Source: Nostoc sp. NIES-3756
GTDB taxonomy: Bacteria > Cyanobacteriota > Cyanobacteriia > Cyanobacteriales > Nostocaceae
Reading direction: 5' to 3'
Length of the DNA: 64,000 bases
NCBI RefSeq assembly: GCF_001548375.1
Contig: NZ_AP017295.1
Coordinates: 3,816,501 to 3,880,500 of the forward strand
Each line of letters begins with the position of its first letter. Position 1 is the stretch's first letter. The notes under the pieces were generated by a model. That model had not been told where the DNA came from. It worked only from the letters and a program-made list of their open reading frames with translations, and ran no database searches. Both the position numbers and the translations under genes were made by a program. Positions 1 through 9,387 of this stretch are shown piece by piece.

Positions 1-1
1 T

Positions 2-1372
2 GGTATCTTTGCTGGGTTTGCGGTTGGTATCAGTCCGGCGTTGCTATTAGTAGCTATAGTAGCGGTAGCTGGACTAATATGGTTTTTTGCTAGTTTTGAG
101 CAAGCAGTTATCGGGTTATTAATCCTGCGTAGTTCTTTAGACCTGTTTTCGGCTCAACAATTACCAGCCGCTTTTGCGATCGCTCTCAATGCGTTAACAA
201 TACTTTATGTATTGGTGGCGCTACTCACAGGTAAAGCTGTCAAGATAGATAAATTTTGGTGGTTTTTCGCTCTCTGGATTATCTTCCAAAGCCTATGGGT
301 GATTCTTTTACCTTTAGGCGGTTTGGGGATGGATGCTTCTTTCTTGATGAGTGGTGTGAGGGTATGGCTGCGTTATTTTTCCTGGTTAATGGTCTACCTG
401 TTAGTAATGCAGCTCAAAGACAATGTACCACCAGAAAAGATAGTTTCCATGTTGCTGCTGTCTTTGGTGGCTCCCATTAGTATTGCACTGCTGCAAATAT
501 TCTTACCAAGCTCAATGTTACCGTCTTTATTAACATCACAGGGTAAAGCTGGGAGTAATGTTTCGGGAACTTTAGGTTTTCCCAACGGTTTAGGTATCTT
601 TCTGACGATGTTTATCGCTCTAGTTTGGTGGAAGTTAAGTATTTCTAGCAAACGTTTACCTTGGTTGCTTTTATTAGGGTTGGTGTCCTTTGTATTTGTG
701 AGAACTGGTTACTTTACAGGATTAGTCGCAGTTTTATTGCTGATTTTGTTTATCAACTCAACAAAAATTACACCAGTGAGAGCAATTGGTGTAGTGCTGT
801 TTTGTTGTGCATTTTTGTGGATGTTTGCGAGTACAGAATTTGGACAACAAAGACTCACCGAAATTTATGACACGCCTTTATTAAACCCCAACATTGATGT
901 ATCAAGGTCAATTATTTTGTCCTATGGAGATAGTAACAGCTTTAATTGGCGGATTGCTCATTGGACTTATTTAATCAATGCTTGGTCGCAATTTCCCATC
1001 TTGGGTTACGGTCTAGATACAAGTCCGTTGTTAGGTATACGCGATTTTAACACAGGGTCTGGTTATGCACCCCACAACGATTACATCCGCTTTCTTGTAG
1101 AGCAGGGAGTTGTTGGGTTGACAGGGTTTTTGTGTTTTTTAGTTGGTCAAGGCTGGTATCTTGTACATTTACTGAGAAATTCTCAATCAGTAAATTCTCG
1201 ACGTAATTTATGTCTGATATTAATAGCTTTATTTGTAGCTAACATCGTGAGTATGCTAACTAGCAATATTATGGATGCTACTACATTCTTTTTCTACTGG
1301 TGGACTCTAGTGGCGATCGCTGGCTGGGGAAATGAATACTGGCGACCAAATTTAGCGACAAAATCTGCATAG
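2..1372 (+). CDS. O-antigen polymerase/ligase-type membrane protein (5' end missing)
   Basis: Polytopic inner-membrane protein of the Wzy/O-antigen ligase (Wzy_C) family, expected to polymerise or transfer polysaccharide repeat units at the periplasmic face. The frame is open to the left edge (in-frame codons from base 2 encode hydrophobic residues before the first candidate start, TTG at 41), so the true start lies outside the window. About ten hydrophobic segments are visible, with a large loop around residues 280-350. The family hallmark near the C-terminus, PHNDYIRFLVEQGVVGL, is present. It is the first visible gene of a co-directional polysaccharide cluster. Whether it acts as polymerase or ligase cannot be decided from the sequence. 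Confidence 0.85.
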   Translation, partial: GIFAGFAVGISPALLLVAIVAVAGLIWFFASFEQAVIGLLILRSSLDLFSAQQLPAAFAIALNALTILYVLVALLTGKAVKIDKFWWFFALWIIFQSLWVILLPLGGLGMDASFLMSGVRVWLRYFSWLMVYLLVMQLKDNVPPEKIVSMLLLSLVAPISIALLQIFLPSSMLPSLLTSQGKAGSNVSGTLGFPNGLGIFLTMFIALVWWKLSISSKRLPWLLLLGLVSFVFVRTGYFTGLVAVLLLILFINSTKITPVRAIGVVLFCCAFLWMFASTEFGQQRLTEIYDTPLLNPNIDVSRSIILSYGDSNSFNWRIAHWTYLINAWSQFPILGYGLDTSPLLGIRDFNTGSGYAPHNDYIRFLVEQGVVGLTGFLCFLVGQGWYLVHLLRNSQSVNSRRNLCLILIALFVANIVSMLTSNIMDATTFFFYWWTLVAIAGWGNEYWRPNLATKSA

Positions 1373-1415
1373 TACAGATAGATATTGTGGCATCAGCGAT
1401 GAGGATAATAGAGAA

Positions 1416-2597
1416 ATGCTGCGTTCTTTAAATCAACCAAAGCACAAGCCAAGGTTAGTAGGAATTGACTTGTTTAGAGGTGTATCAGCGTTTGCTGTCA
1501 TTGTCATTCATGCTGGCACATTAATGCGTTATTCTGGTTTACCCATGAATAACTTTACAGATACTCTTATAGAAACTAGCCGATTTGCTGTCCCTTTTTT
1601 CTTGGCTTCATCGTTTTATTTAATGACGAAAAAGTTATATGTGAATGAACAGCAAACTTCTTTCATATCCTTATTAAAATCAAGGTCACAAAGGCTGTTA
1701 GTGCCGTATTTTTTTTGGAGCCTGATTTATTTTGCGTTGCGTGTAGTAAAAACCTTGAGTGAGTCGGGGAGTATTAATAGTTTATTTCAAGACCCAGTTT
1801 TGTTAATTTTTCTAGGCGGTGCTTCTATTCATTTATATTTTTTACCCCTACTATTTACAGGTAGCTTTTTGATTATCTTGGCTGAATATTTAGTCAGCCG
1901 TCATATCAATTTAACAACGCTGATTTTCCTAGCCGTAGTTAGTATGACTATCTACGAATGGCAGATCATATCAGGTAATGACTTTAAATTCTTTGTAAAA
2001 TTCGGTGTAGATTGTTTGGCAGAAGCCAATGCTTGCTCCATTGCTTACTTAAATATACAGAACCCGGTATTTCCCAATTATAGTAACCAAATTGTGCGAC
2101 TTTTGTTTGTGGCGATCGCCTGGCTAATTAAATGTCTTCCTTACACATTATTAGCAATGGTTCTGAATCATCCACGTATCAAAAAAATTACTAGTAGTTT
2201 AAATATAAATTACGCCATATCTTTGTTAAGTTTGGCATTGGGCATCACTACACTATGGTTATTAAATTTACATAACATTTTGCCTTTCCCCCAATCTATA
2301 TATGAATTAGGTACTGCCTTCTCTCTACTACTGTGTGGAATTGCTCTTTCTAATAAACTACCAGAATCAGATGTTATTGAAAATTTAGGGGTATCTTCTT
2401 TTGGAATTTACCTCATTCATTACTTAATCCTGACAATATACGTCACTGCCATGCCTAAAGTCTTACCCAATATAGCAATCTTACCTCCTGTAGTGACTAT
2501 GTTATTGATATCTACTATTGGCTTTGTGACTAGCTGGCTGATAGTATCCAACCTGATGAAGATAAAAATAGTATCTAAAAACCTATTTAGTGCTTAA
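1416..2597 (+). CDS. Acyltransferase 3 family membrane protein (1st of three)
   Basis: Integral-membrane O-acyltransferase (AT3 family, OafA-like), expected to put acetyl or another acyl group on a surface polysaccharide. The N-terminal R-X10-H motif typical of the family is present (FRG...VIVIH, residues about 20-31), followed by roughly ten membrane segments over 393 aa, the usual length. It lies 43 bases after the polymerase and 28 bases before a second AT3 gene, consistent with one operon. The acyl donor and acceptor cannot be read from sequence. Confidence 0.85.
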   Translation: MLRSLNQPKHKPRLVGIDLFRGVSAFAVIVIHAGTLMRYSGLPMNNFTDTLIETSRFAVPFFLASSFYLMTKKLYVNEQQTSFISLLKSRSQRLLVPYFFWSLIYFALRVVKTLSESGSINSLFQDPVLLIFLGGASIHLYFLPLLFTGSFLIILAEYLVSRHINLTTLIFLAVVSMTIYEWQIISGNDFKFFVKFGVDCLAEANACSIAYLNIQNPVFPNYSNQIVRLLFVAIAWLIKCLPYTLLAMVLNHPRIKKITSSLNINYAISLLSLALGITTLWLLNLHNILPFPQSIYELGTAFSLLLCGIALSNKLPESDVIENLGVSSFGIYLIHYLILTIYVTAMPKVLPNIAILPPVVTMLLISTIGFVTSWLIVSNLMKIKIVSKNLFSA

Positions 2598-2625
2598 CAT
2601 AACATAAGTAACTGAGGAGGAGACA

Positions 2626-3708
2626 ATGGGCGATAATTTTCTGAAAACTAACAACAACTATTTTAAAAATCAATTATCAAAATACCTTTACTTTATTAGG
2701 GGGATAGCAATTATCCTCGTAGTTATAGGTCACGTCATTGGCTATAACTTGACATATGGAATGCGCCAAGTATATAACTCCAATCTTTCTGTGTTAGGTT
2801 GGTTCTGCGATTTAATTAACACCTTCCATATGCCTACTTTCTTTGTAGTATCTGGAATTGCTTTTGCAGCTTTTAGCAAGAAAGATATTAGTTATAAAAA
2901 GTTTTTTACATCTAAATTTCAAAAGTTACTCATACCTCTGCTTGTTTGGTGTCCTCCTTATTTTATTCTGCAATCTTTATCTAAATCAAAATCATTTAGT
3001 TTTATTGACATTATCGACTCAATTATATATCCATACGAAATATTCTGGTTCATACATGTTTTAATTTTTGCAACTCTATTTGCTTTCCTATATTTTAAGA
3101 ACCTGCAATCAGTTAATTTTTATCTTATTGTATCAATCAGCTTATTTACCCTGTCTGTCTTATTAAATAACGACCGTATTCAAGACTATCTATTTTGGAA
3201 CATATTTTATGCTTTTGGGGTTTTTGCCACTAAGTATTTATTGCCAATAGAAACATTTCTGGTGAAAAATAGGAACGTACTTACTCAAGTTTTGCTTCCA
3301 TGCTTGTGTGTAAGTATTATGGTAATTTGTGCATACTTCCTTCCTAAAGATGCAAACATTGATTATTTAAGGTTAATTAACGGTACGATAGGCTTCATCT
3401 TTTTATATCTCATATCCATTCAGTTAATTGGCAATTTAGAAAACAGTAGCCGCAAACCGACGACAACTTTAAACAGGATTATAGAATCCTGTCAGTATTG
3501 CGGTGCAGCTAGTATAGCCATCTATTTATTTCATGGTTATTTTACAGGTCTATCAAGAGCTATTTTATTAAAGGTTACTGGTTTACCCCATCCCATTGCC
3601 TACTTTGCGATTCTTTCCTTGATGGGAATTATCGGCCCACTAGTTATTTATGAAGCCTTAAGAACCAGAAGCAAACTATTTCTTTACTCGATAGGAGGAG
3701 CAAAATAA
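2626..3708 (+). CDS. Acyltransferase 3 family membrane protein (2nd of three)
   Basis: AT3-family membrane acyltransferase, 360 aa, about ten hydrophobic helices. The R-X10-H signature is seen as IRG...VVIGH near residues 25-36. The ATG is preceded by a strong ribosome-binding site (GAGGAGG, about 5 bases upstream), which fixes the start. It is clearly divergent from both flanking AT3 genes, so the trio does not look like a recent tandem duplication; the three may modify different sugars or positions of the same polymer. Confidence 0.83.
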   Translation: MGDNFLKTNNNYFKNQLSKYLYFIRGIAIILVVIGHVIGYNLTYGMRQVYNSNLSVLGWFCDLINTFHMPTFFVVSGIAFAAFSKKDISYKKFFTSKFQKLLIPLLVWCPPYFILQSLSKSKSFSFIDIIDSIIYPYEIFWFIHVLIFATLFAFLYFKNLQSVNFYLIVSISLFTLSVLLNNDRIQDYLFWNIFYAFGVFATKYLLPIETFLVKNRNVLTQVLLPCLCVSIMVICAYFLPKDANIDYLRLINGTIGFIFLYLISIQLIGNLENSSRKPTTTLNRIIESCQYCGAASIAIYLFHGYFTGLSRAILLKVTGLPHPIAYFAILSLMGIIGPLVIYEALRTRSKLFLYSIGGAK

Positions 3709-3753
3709 GCATCAATAGTTTACTAAAAAAATTGATAAAAGGAGTGATAATTA

Positions 3754-4833
3754 ATGAATAATAAAGGTAGCAGTAAGCAAAAATTATATACTCTACAACT
3801 TTTAAGAGGTTTGGCGGCTGTACTAGTAGTACTTGCTCATTGCGACCTAATTTTTAGTCAAAATTATGGTACAGGCTTTTTCTTCCGTTACTTTACTTTT
3901 GGTGGTTCAGGCGTAGACTTCTTCTTTGTGCTGAGTGGATTTATTATGATATACGTCCACAAAAATGATATTGGGAAATCTCAAAAATTATTACCATTTT
4001 TCTTCAAAAGATTTACTCGCATTTACCCAATCTACTGGGTATTTCTCACATTAAAAATGGCGGCTTCTTTCCTGTTTTCCTACGACCCAGACTCTACTAC
4101 CAAAAACTTTATTGAAGTAGTGAAAGCTTTTACTTTATTCCCACAGGATAGAGAGATTTTATCAAGTAGTTTCTTGGGTGTCAGTTGGACTCTGAGCCAT
4201 GAAATCTTATTTTATGTAATTTTCGCTTTATTGATTGGTTTATCATCTAGAATCGCTTACACACTTATTTCTATCTGGTTTGTAGGTGTCCTAGTTAATT
4301 TTGTAGGGTTTATTCAATTTCCAAAAGAAAGCATAGTCCTGAATTTTATTTTCAGTCCTTATAACATTGAGTTTGCTATGGGTTGTTTAGCAGCCTACTT
4401 CTTCTTCAAATATAAAATTAAGTGGGGGATGTTACTACTATCAATTGGTGCTTTTCTGTATACCTTGTCAGCGATCAATTACTACTACAAGATAATTAAC
4501 TTTTCCCAGGTGATTACTTTTGGTATTCCTTCCGTACTGCTGCTATTAGGTTTTGCATATTTAGAAGTTACTAAGAATATTCAAGTCCCTAAATTACTCG
4601 TTTATCTGGGTGATGCTTCCTATTCAATTTATCTGGCACATGGATTTGCTATTAATAATTTGAGTAAAATTGTGCAGAGAATATACCCAAAGATTACCGA
4701 AAATATTTTTCTATTGAGTATTACAGGTATAGTCATCGCTTTATTATCTATTATGTTTGGCTGTTTAGTTTTCTCTTTAATTGAAAAACCTCTGATTTTC
4801 AGCTTTAAGCCAAAGAAAGTAGTCAATGCTTAA
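3754..4833 (+). CDS. Acyltransferase 3 family membrane protein (3rd of three)
   Basis: AT3-family membrane acyltransferase, 359 aa, with the R-X10-H motif (LRG...VVLAH, about residues 19-30) followed by GVDFFFVLSGF, a typical second AT3 motif. About ten membrane helices. Ribosome-binding site AAAGGAG lies about 8 bases before the ATG. It sits 45 bases after the previous acyltransferase and 30 bases before a GT4 glycosyltransferase, consistent with operonic expression with the polysaccharide genes. Confidence 0.85.
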   Translation: MNNKGSSKQKLYTLQLLRGLAAVLVVLAHCDLIFSQNYGTGFFFRYFTFGGSGVDFFFVLSGFIMIYVHKNDIGKSQKLLPFFFKRFTRIYPIYWVFLTLKMAASFLFSYDPDSTTKNFIEVVKAFTLFPQDREILSSSFLGVSWTLSHEILFYVIFALLIGLSSRIAYTLISIWFVGVLVNFVGFIQFPKESIVLNFIFSPYNIEFAMGCLAAYFFFKYKIKWGMLLLSIGAFLYTLSAINYYYKIINFSQVITFGIPSVLLLLGFAYLEVTKNIQVPKLLVYLGDASYSIYLAHGFAINNLSKIVQRIYPKITENIFLLSITGIVIALLSIMFGCLVFSLIEKPLIFSFKPKKVVNA

Positions 4834-4863
4834 ATAGTCAATTAAGGTTATTGAGAATTAAAC

Positions 4864-6042
4864 ATGACACAGCAAGTAATTTACTCTACAAACAACTATT
4901 CACCATCACCAATACAACAGCGTTATCGAGTTGTGTTGGTACATCCCAGTGCGGGAGTAAATTGGAGCGGTGGTTCAGAAATTTTTGCCATAGAATTAGC
5001 CAGATATCTCAATTCCTACTTTGATGTAGAATTGTTGAGTGGTGGTGACTGTGGTTCTTTTTCTTCTCCATCGGGTGGTATCTCACGGACACAAGCTTTT
5101 AACATTGTCCGCCATCCCCTGATTTCCAAACTAGCTAATAAGTTTGTTAGTCACCCAGAAATAGTCATTGAACACCTCACGAATTTTTTACCCTGTGCGA
5201 TTCATCTATTAACTAAACCTGCTGATTTGATATTTCCTTGTAATGATTATGGCGGGTTAGCGATGGCGGGTTTTGTCAGAGCTATCAATGGAACGCCGAT
5301 ACTTTTTACTGAACACGTTGGGTTAATAGGAGGAGGTAAATCATTAACACGGAACCTGCGCTTTCATCCTGAGCAATTAGTCGCTTTTTCAGAAGAAACA
5401 GCAGCTTTTGTGCGTAATAAACAACCCCAACAAAAAGTGAGTATTATTCCTAATGGTGTAGATATTAATAAATTTACACCAGTCGGAAATCATCTCGATT
5501 TTGGTTTACCAAAACCCATTGTTTTATGTGTCGCCTCCCTCAAGCGTAATAGTCATAAACGTATAGAATTAGCTATGCAGGCAGTAGCACGTTTACCCCA
5601 AGCTAGTCTATTATTATGCGGCGATGGTATTGACCGTGATTACTTTCAAGCTAAGGGTGATGAGTTACTAGGAAAAGAGCGTTTTCAGATTCAAAGTGTC
5701 CCTTATGAACAAATGCCTGAAGTATATCGTAGCGCTGATGTATTTACCTTACCTTCAATTGATGAACCTTTTGGACTAGCTTATGTAGAAGCAATGGCTA
5801 GTGGTTTACCTGTAGTCGCTACAGATGACGCAATGCGTCGTCAAATTGTTGGTGAAGCGGGAAAACTATGTGATGTGACTAATCCAGATATTTATGCTGC
5901 GGCTATAGAAGAGATTTTAACCCAAGATTGGCAAGTACGCGCCCGTGAAAATGCTTTACGTTTCAGTTGGGAAAATATAGCTTTAAGTTATCGTGATTTG
6001 ATTTTAGAAACTATTCATACTCATCGCCAAATTCCTAATTAA
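4864..6042 (+). CDS. Glycosyltransferase family 4 (GT-B fold)
   Basis: Retaining cytosolic glycosyltransferase, 392 aa, expected to add a sugar from a nucleotide-sugar donor to a growing lipid-linked repeat unit. The C-terminal GT4 region shows the E-x7-E donor-site motif (DEPFGLAYVEAMASGLPVVAT, about residues 299-319), a GDG motif and the preceding IPNGVD segment (about residue 196). The N-terminal half has the GGSEIF glycine-rich loop. It is embedded in the acyltransferase/GT2 cluster. The sugar specificity is not predictable. Confidence 0.88.
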   Translation: MTQQVIYSTNNYSPSPIQQRYRVVLVHPSAGVNWSGGSEIFAIELARYLNSYFDVELLSGGDCGSFSSPSGGISRTQAFNIVRHPLISKLANKFVSHPEIVIEHLTNFLPCAIHLLTKPADLIFPCNDYGGLAMAGFVRAINGTPILFTEHVGLIGGGKSLTRNLRFHPEQLVAFSEETAAFVRNKQPQQKVSIIPNGVDINKFTPVGNHLDFGLPKPIVLCVASLKRNSHKRIELAMQAVARLPQASLLLCGDGIDRDYFQAKGDELLGKERFQIQSVPYEQMPEVYRSADVFTLPSIDEPFGLAYVEAMASGLPVVATDDAMRRQIVGEAGKLCDVTNPDIYAAAIEEILTQDWQVRARENALRFSWENIALSYRDLILETIHTHRQIPN

Positions 6043-6060
6043 ATTCAAACACAAAACCTT

Positions 6061-7017
6061 ATGCCAAAAGTTTCTATAGTAATTCCAGCTTACAATGCAA
6101 TGGTCTATCTACCAACAACGCTGGATACTGTTTTCAAGCAAACATTTACTGACTTTGAAGTATTAATAATTAATGATGGTAGCTCTGATAAGATTGTAGA
6201 TTGGGTTGCCAGTCTTACAGATGCCAGAATCCGCCTCATTAATCAAGAGAATCAAGGTTTAACTGGCGCACATAATACAGGTGTAATCCAAGCACAAGGT
6301 GAATATATTGCATTTTTAGATGCTGATGATCTGTGGGAACCGAGCAAATTAGAAAAACAAGTAAATTGCTTAGATAAAAATCCTGAAGTTGGTTTAGTGG
6401 ATACTTGGGTAATGTTAATTGATGAGGATGGAGTATCTACTGGAACGGTACTTAAAACTAACGCCGAAGGTAACGTCTGGCAACAAATTATTCAATGTCC
6501 TACTGTTGTCTGTGGTAGTTCGCCATTAGTCCGCAAAATTTGCTTTCAAGAATTAGGTTTATTTGATCCAGAAATGGGTGGTTCATCCGATTGGGATATG
6601 TGGATTCGGATTGCATCTCGTTATAATTTTGCCTTAATAAAAGAACCGTTAACTCTGTACAGACAACATCGTAGTAGTATGTCAAAAAACTGCGATCGCG
6701 TATTTAAAGAAAACCAAGCCGTCATCGAAAAAACATTCAAATCAGTTCCCCCAGAATTGCAAAACCTTAAACAACGTGCATACGCCTTAGTTTACTTATA
6801 TTTAGCCTGGAGAGCCTTAGATAATAGAAACTACGAACAAGCAGTTTACTATCGCCAACAAGCTTACATCAACGACCCCAAAGTCATCTATTCCAAATCC
6901 GGATTATCCCAACAATTCGCCATAACTCTCACCCGCTTCTTCGGTTCCTCCGGATTAGATGGAGTCAGAAATATTAGCCGCACTCTACGCCGAAACATCC
7001 TTGCTTTAATCTCTTAA
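6061..7017 (+). CDS. Glycosyltransferase family 2 (pair A, copy 1)
   Basis: GT-A fold inverting glycosyltransferase, 318 aa. The N-terminus shows VSIVIPAYNA, then IINDGSSD and the metal-binding DADDLW (about residues 88-93), then the acceptor-side SSDWDMWIR motif near residue 178. The C-terminal 90 residues are helical and hydrophilic, without membrane helices. It is a close paralogue, over its full length and with the same length, of the next gene, which starts 28 bases downstream. In this copy the AGARN-type segment reads TGAHNTG, a difference from copy 2. Probably acts on the same polysaccharide as its neighbours. Confidence 0.87.
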   Translation: MPKVSIVIPAYNAMVYLPTTLDTVFKQTFTDFEVLIINDGSSDKIVDWVASLTDARIRLINQENQGLTGAHNTGVIQAQGEYIAFLDADDLWEPSKLEKQVNCLDKNPEVGLVDTWVMLIDEDGVSTGTVLKTNAEGNVWQQIIQCPTVVCGSSPLVRKICFQELGLFDPEMGGSSDWDMWIRIASRYNFALIKEPLTLYRQHRSSMSKNCDRVFKENQAVIEKTFKSVPPELQNLKQRAYALVYLYLAWRALDNRNYEQAVYYRQQAYINDPKVIYSKSGLSQQFAITLTRFFGSSGLDGVRNISRTLRRNILALIS

Positions 7018-7045
7018 AAACTCTGCTTTAAAAAGTTAAACACCT

Positions 7046-8002
7046 ATGCCAAAAGTATCTGTCGTCATCCCCGCTTACAACGCTATGAAGTACCTCCCCG
7101 CAACTGTGGAGAGTGTTTTGCAGCAAACTTTTAGTGATATCGAAGTCTTAATTATTAATGATGGCAGTACAGACAATATTATCGAATGGACTGCACAAAT
7201 TACCGACCCAAGAGTCAGAGTAATTTCTCAAGAAAACAAAGGCTTATCAGGAGCAAGAAATACTGGTATCACTAACTCCTGTGGAGAATATATCGCTTTT
7301 ATAGATGCTGATGATTTATGGCTACCTACTAAATTAGAAAAGCAAGTGAAATGTTTGGACGATTCTCCCCAAGCTGGTTTAGTTTACACATGGACAGCTT
7401 GGACTGATGAATCAGGTAAACCTACAGGTGTGATAGTAGCTTCCAATGTGGAAGGCTATGTTTGGGAACAAATGGTTGTGAATGACAAAATTTCTAATGG
7501 TAGTTCGGCGATGGTGCGTCGGATTTGTTTTGATCAAGTAGGTTTGTTTGACACAGAATTAACTAGTTCTGAAGACCGTGATATGTGGATTAGACTAGCG
7601 GCTCATTATCACTTTGCGGTTGTCAAAGAACCACTCACACTCTACCGCCGACACTCGCAAAGTATGAGTAAAAATCGTCCAAAAATGCTCAAGAATATCC
7701 GCCGCGTTTTTGAAAAAACTTTCGCGTCAGTCCCAACTGAATTATTATATTTAAGAAATCGTAGTTACGGGTGGATAAATCTCTATACAGCTTGGACATG
7801 TATGGATGAGAAAGATTACAAGGAAGCAATACAATATCGTCGCCAAGCTCTGTTACATTATCCCCAACTTGTTTTTACCAATTATTTTTTACGTTTGAGT
7901 CTAGCAATTTTGATTATGCAGGTGTTAGGTTCTCAAGGCTATGAGAACTTGCGATCGCTCACTCGTAACCTGCGAAGATTAGTCTTAAGAACTGCAACTT
8001 AA
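7046..8002 (+). CDS. Glycosyltransferase family 2 (pair A, copy 2)
   Basis: GT-A glycosyltransferase, 318 aa, with VSVVIPAYNA, IINDGST, SGARNTG, DADDLW (about residues 88-93) and SSEDRDMWIR motifs. Same length and alignable end to end with the gene just upstream, indicating tandem duplication followed by divergence; the two may add successive or different sugars. It ends 54 bases before the flippase gene. Confidence 0.87.
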   Translation: MPKVSVVIPAYNAMKYLPATVESVLQQTFSDIEVLIINDGSTDNIIEWTAQITDPRVRVISQENKGLSGARNTGITNSCGEYIAFIDADDLWLPTKLEKQVKCLDDSPQAGLVYTWTAWTDESGKPTGVIVASNVEGYVWEQMVVNDKISNGSSAMVRRICFDQVGLFDTELTSSEDRDMWIRLAAHYHFAVVKEPLTLYRRHSQSMSKNRPKMLKNIRRVFEKTFASVPTELLYLRNRSYGWINLYTAWTCMDEKDYKEAIQYRRQALLHYPQLVFTNYFLRLSLAILIMQVLGSQGYENLRSLTRNLRRLVLRTAT

Positions 8003-8056
8003 CATGGCAATTCTAAATAATTAAATTATTCAGTTACTTGTATCAATTCCCTACTA

Positions 8057-9328
8057 ATGCTCATTCAAAAAATTAAAGAACAATTATCAAGTCAATTTAT
8101 CCGTAACGTTAGTTGGTTAGGAACAGCAGAACTAGTAAATAGAGTTTTCCGATTAGGAACAACAGTCACCCTAGCACGCACCTTTGATTCCCAAGATTAT
8201 GGAGCAATGGCTCTTATCTATACAATTTTTGAATTTGCTAATGTTTTTAGCCTCAGAGGTGGTATTGGTTCAAAAATAATTCAAGCAGACGAGAAAGAAC
8301 TCCCAATAATATGTAACACCTCATTTTGGTTAAACCTAATTTTATGCGTAGTAATTTTTGTATTTCAGTGCGCCGCCGCTTTTCCTATTGCTCAGTTCTA
8401 TGGTAATCAACAGCTAGCGTTACCTATCTGCACTTTAGCCATTGTATATCTTCTCTACCCCGTTTTCATGGTTAATTCTGCTTTAATTGAGCGAAATAAC
8501 CGTCTGAAAATTATAGCAATTTGTAATGCTACTCAAGCATTTGTTGGTAATGGCGTTACAGTGATTTTAGCTATTTTAGGGATGGGAGTTTGGGCTGTTG
8601 TTTTGCCTATAGTTTTCTCAACACCAATTTGGATATTCATCACCTGGATAAATAATTCCTGGCGACCTCCAAGCAAATTTTCTCTGGAAAAATGGCGCGA
8701 AGTTTTTAATTTTGGGAAAAATATGCTCGCCGTGGAGTTTCTTAACAAAATTAGAAATAATTTAGATTATTTAATAGTAGGTAGATTTTTAGGCCCAGCA
8801 CAGTTAGGTATTTACTTTTTTGCTTTTAATAGCGGATCTGGTATTAGCATGAATGTAATTAATACTTTTATGTCAGCCTTGTATCCTTATATATGTGCTG
8901 TTAGAGAAGATCGGGTAGAGTTAAAAAAAAGATATATCAGTAGCGTCAAGAAGGTACTTTCATTTGTCATCCCACTTATCTTAGCTCAATCTATTTTAGC
9001 TCCAATATACGTACCTATTATATTTGGCGATAAATGGAAGTCTGCTATACCAATTCTGATAATTATCTGTTTATCAGTCATACTCAGAGTTTTTGGATGG
9101 GCTAATTCACTTTTATTGAATGCTGTAGATAAAACTCATATTAACTTAAATCTCAATTTTATATTCACTGTATTGTTTGCAGCCACAATTCTATTAACAG
9201 TGCAGTGGGGGATATTGTGGGTAGCTGTTGGTATTTTAGTAATTCATATTATATATGTACCTATTTCTGTTATCTGGAGTTACAAATATGTTTTTGATAA
9301 ACAGAAGCACTCATTAAGCCAAGTTTAG
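8057..9328 (+). CDS. Wzx-type lipopolysaccharide/oligosaccharide flippase
   Basis: Polysaccharide biosynthesis transporter of the MOP superfamily, 423 aa with about 12 predicted membrane helices, expected to flip undecaprenyl-linked repeat units across the inner membrane. The N-terminus (RNVSWLGTAELVNRVFRLG, then DYGAMALIYTIFEFANVF) is typical of Wzx/RfbX/TuaB-like exporters. With the polymerase, GT4 and GT2 genes around it, it supports a Wzx/Wzy-type assembly route for an exo- or lipopolysaccharide. The ATG has no strong Shine-Dalgarno sequence. Confidence 0.87.
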   Translation: MLIQKIKEQLSSQFIRNVSWLGTAELVNRVFRLGTTVTLARTFDSQDYGAMALIYTIFEFANVFSLRGGIGSKIIQADEKELPIICNTSFWLNLILCVVIFVFQCAAAFPIAQFYGNQQLALPICTLAIVYLLYPVFMVNSALIERNNRLKIIAICNATQAFVGNGVTVILAILGMGVWAVVLPIVFSTPIWIFITWINNSWRPPSKFSLEKWREVFNFGKNMLAVEFLNKIRNNLDYLIVGRFLGPAQLGIYFFAFNSGSGISMNVINTFMSALYPYICAVREDRVELKKRYISSVKKVLSFVIPLILAQSILAPIYVPIIFGDKWKSAIPILIIICLSVILRVFGWANSLLLNAVDKTHINLNLNFIFTVLFAATILLTVQWGILWVAVGILVIHIIYVPISVIWSYKYVFDKQKHSLSQV

Positions 9329-9387
9329 ACGGTTAGGTAATTTAGCTGGATTAAGCTTACTGAAATTATTTACAATTAAGAATAACT

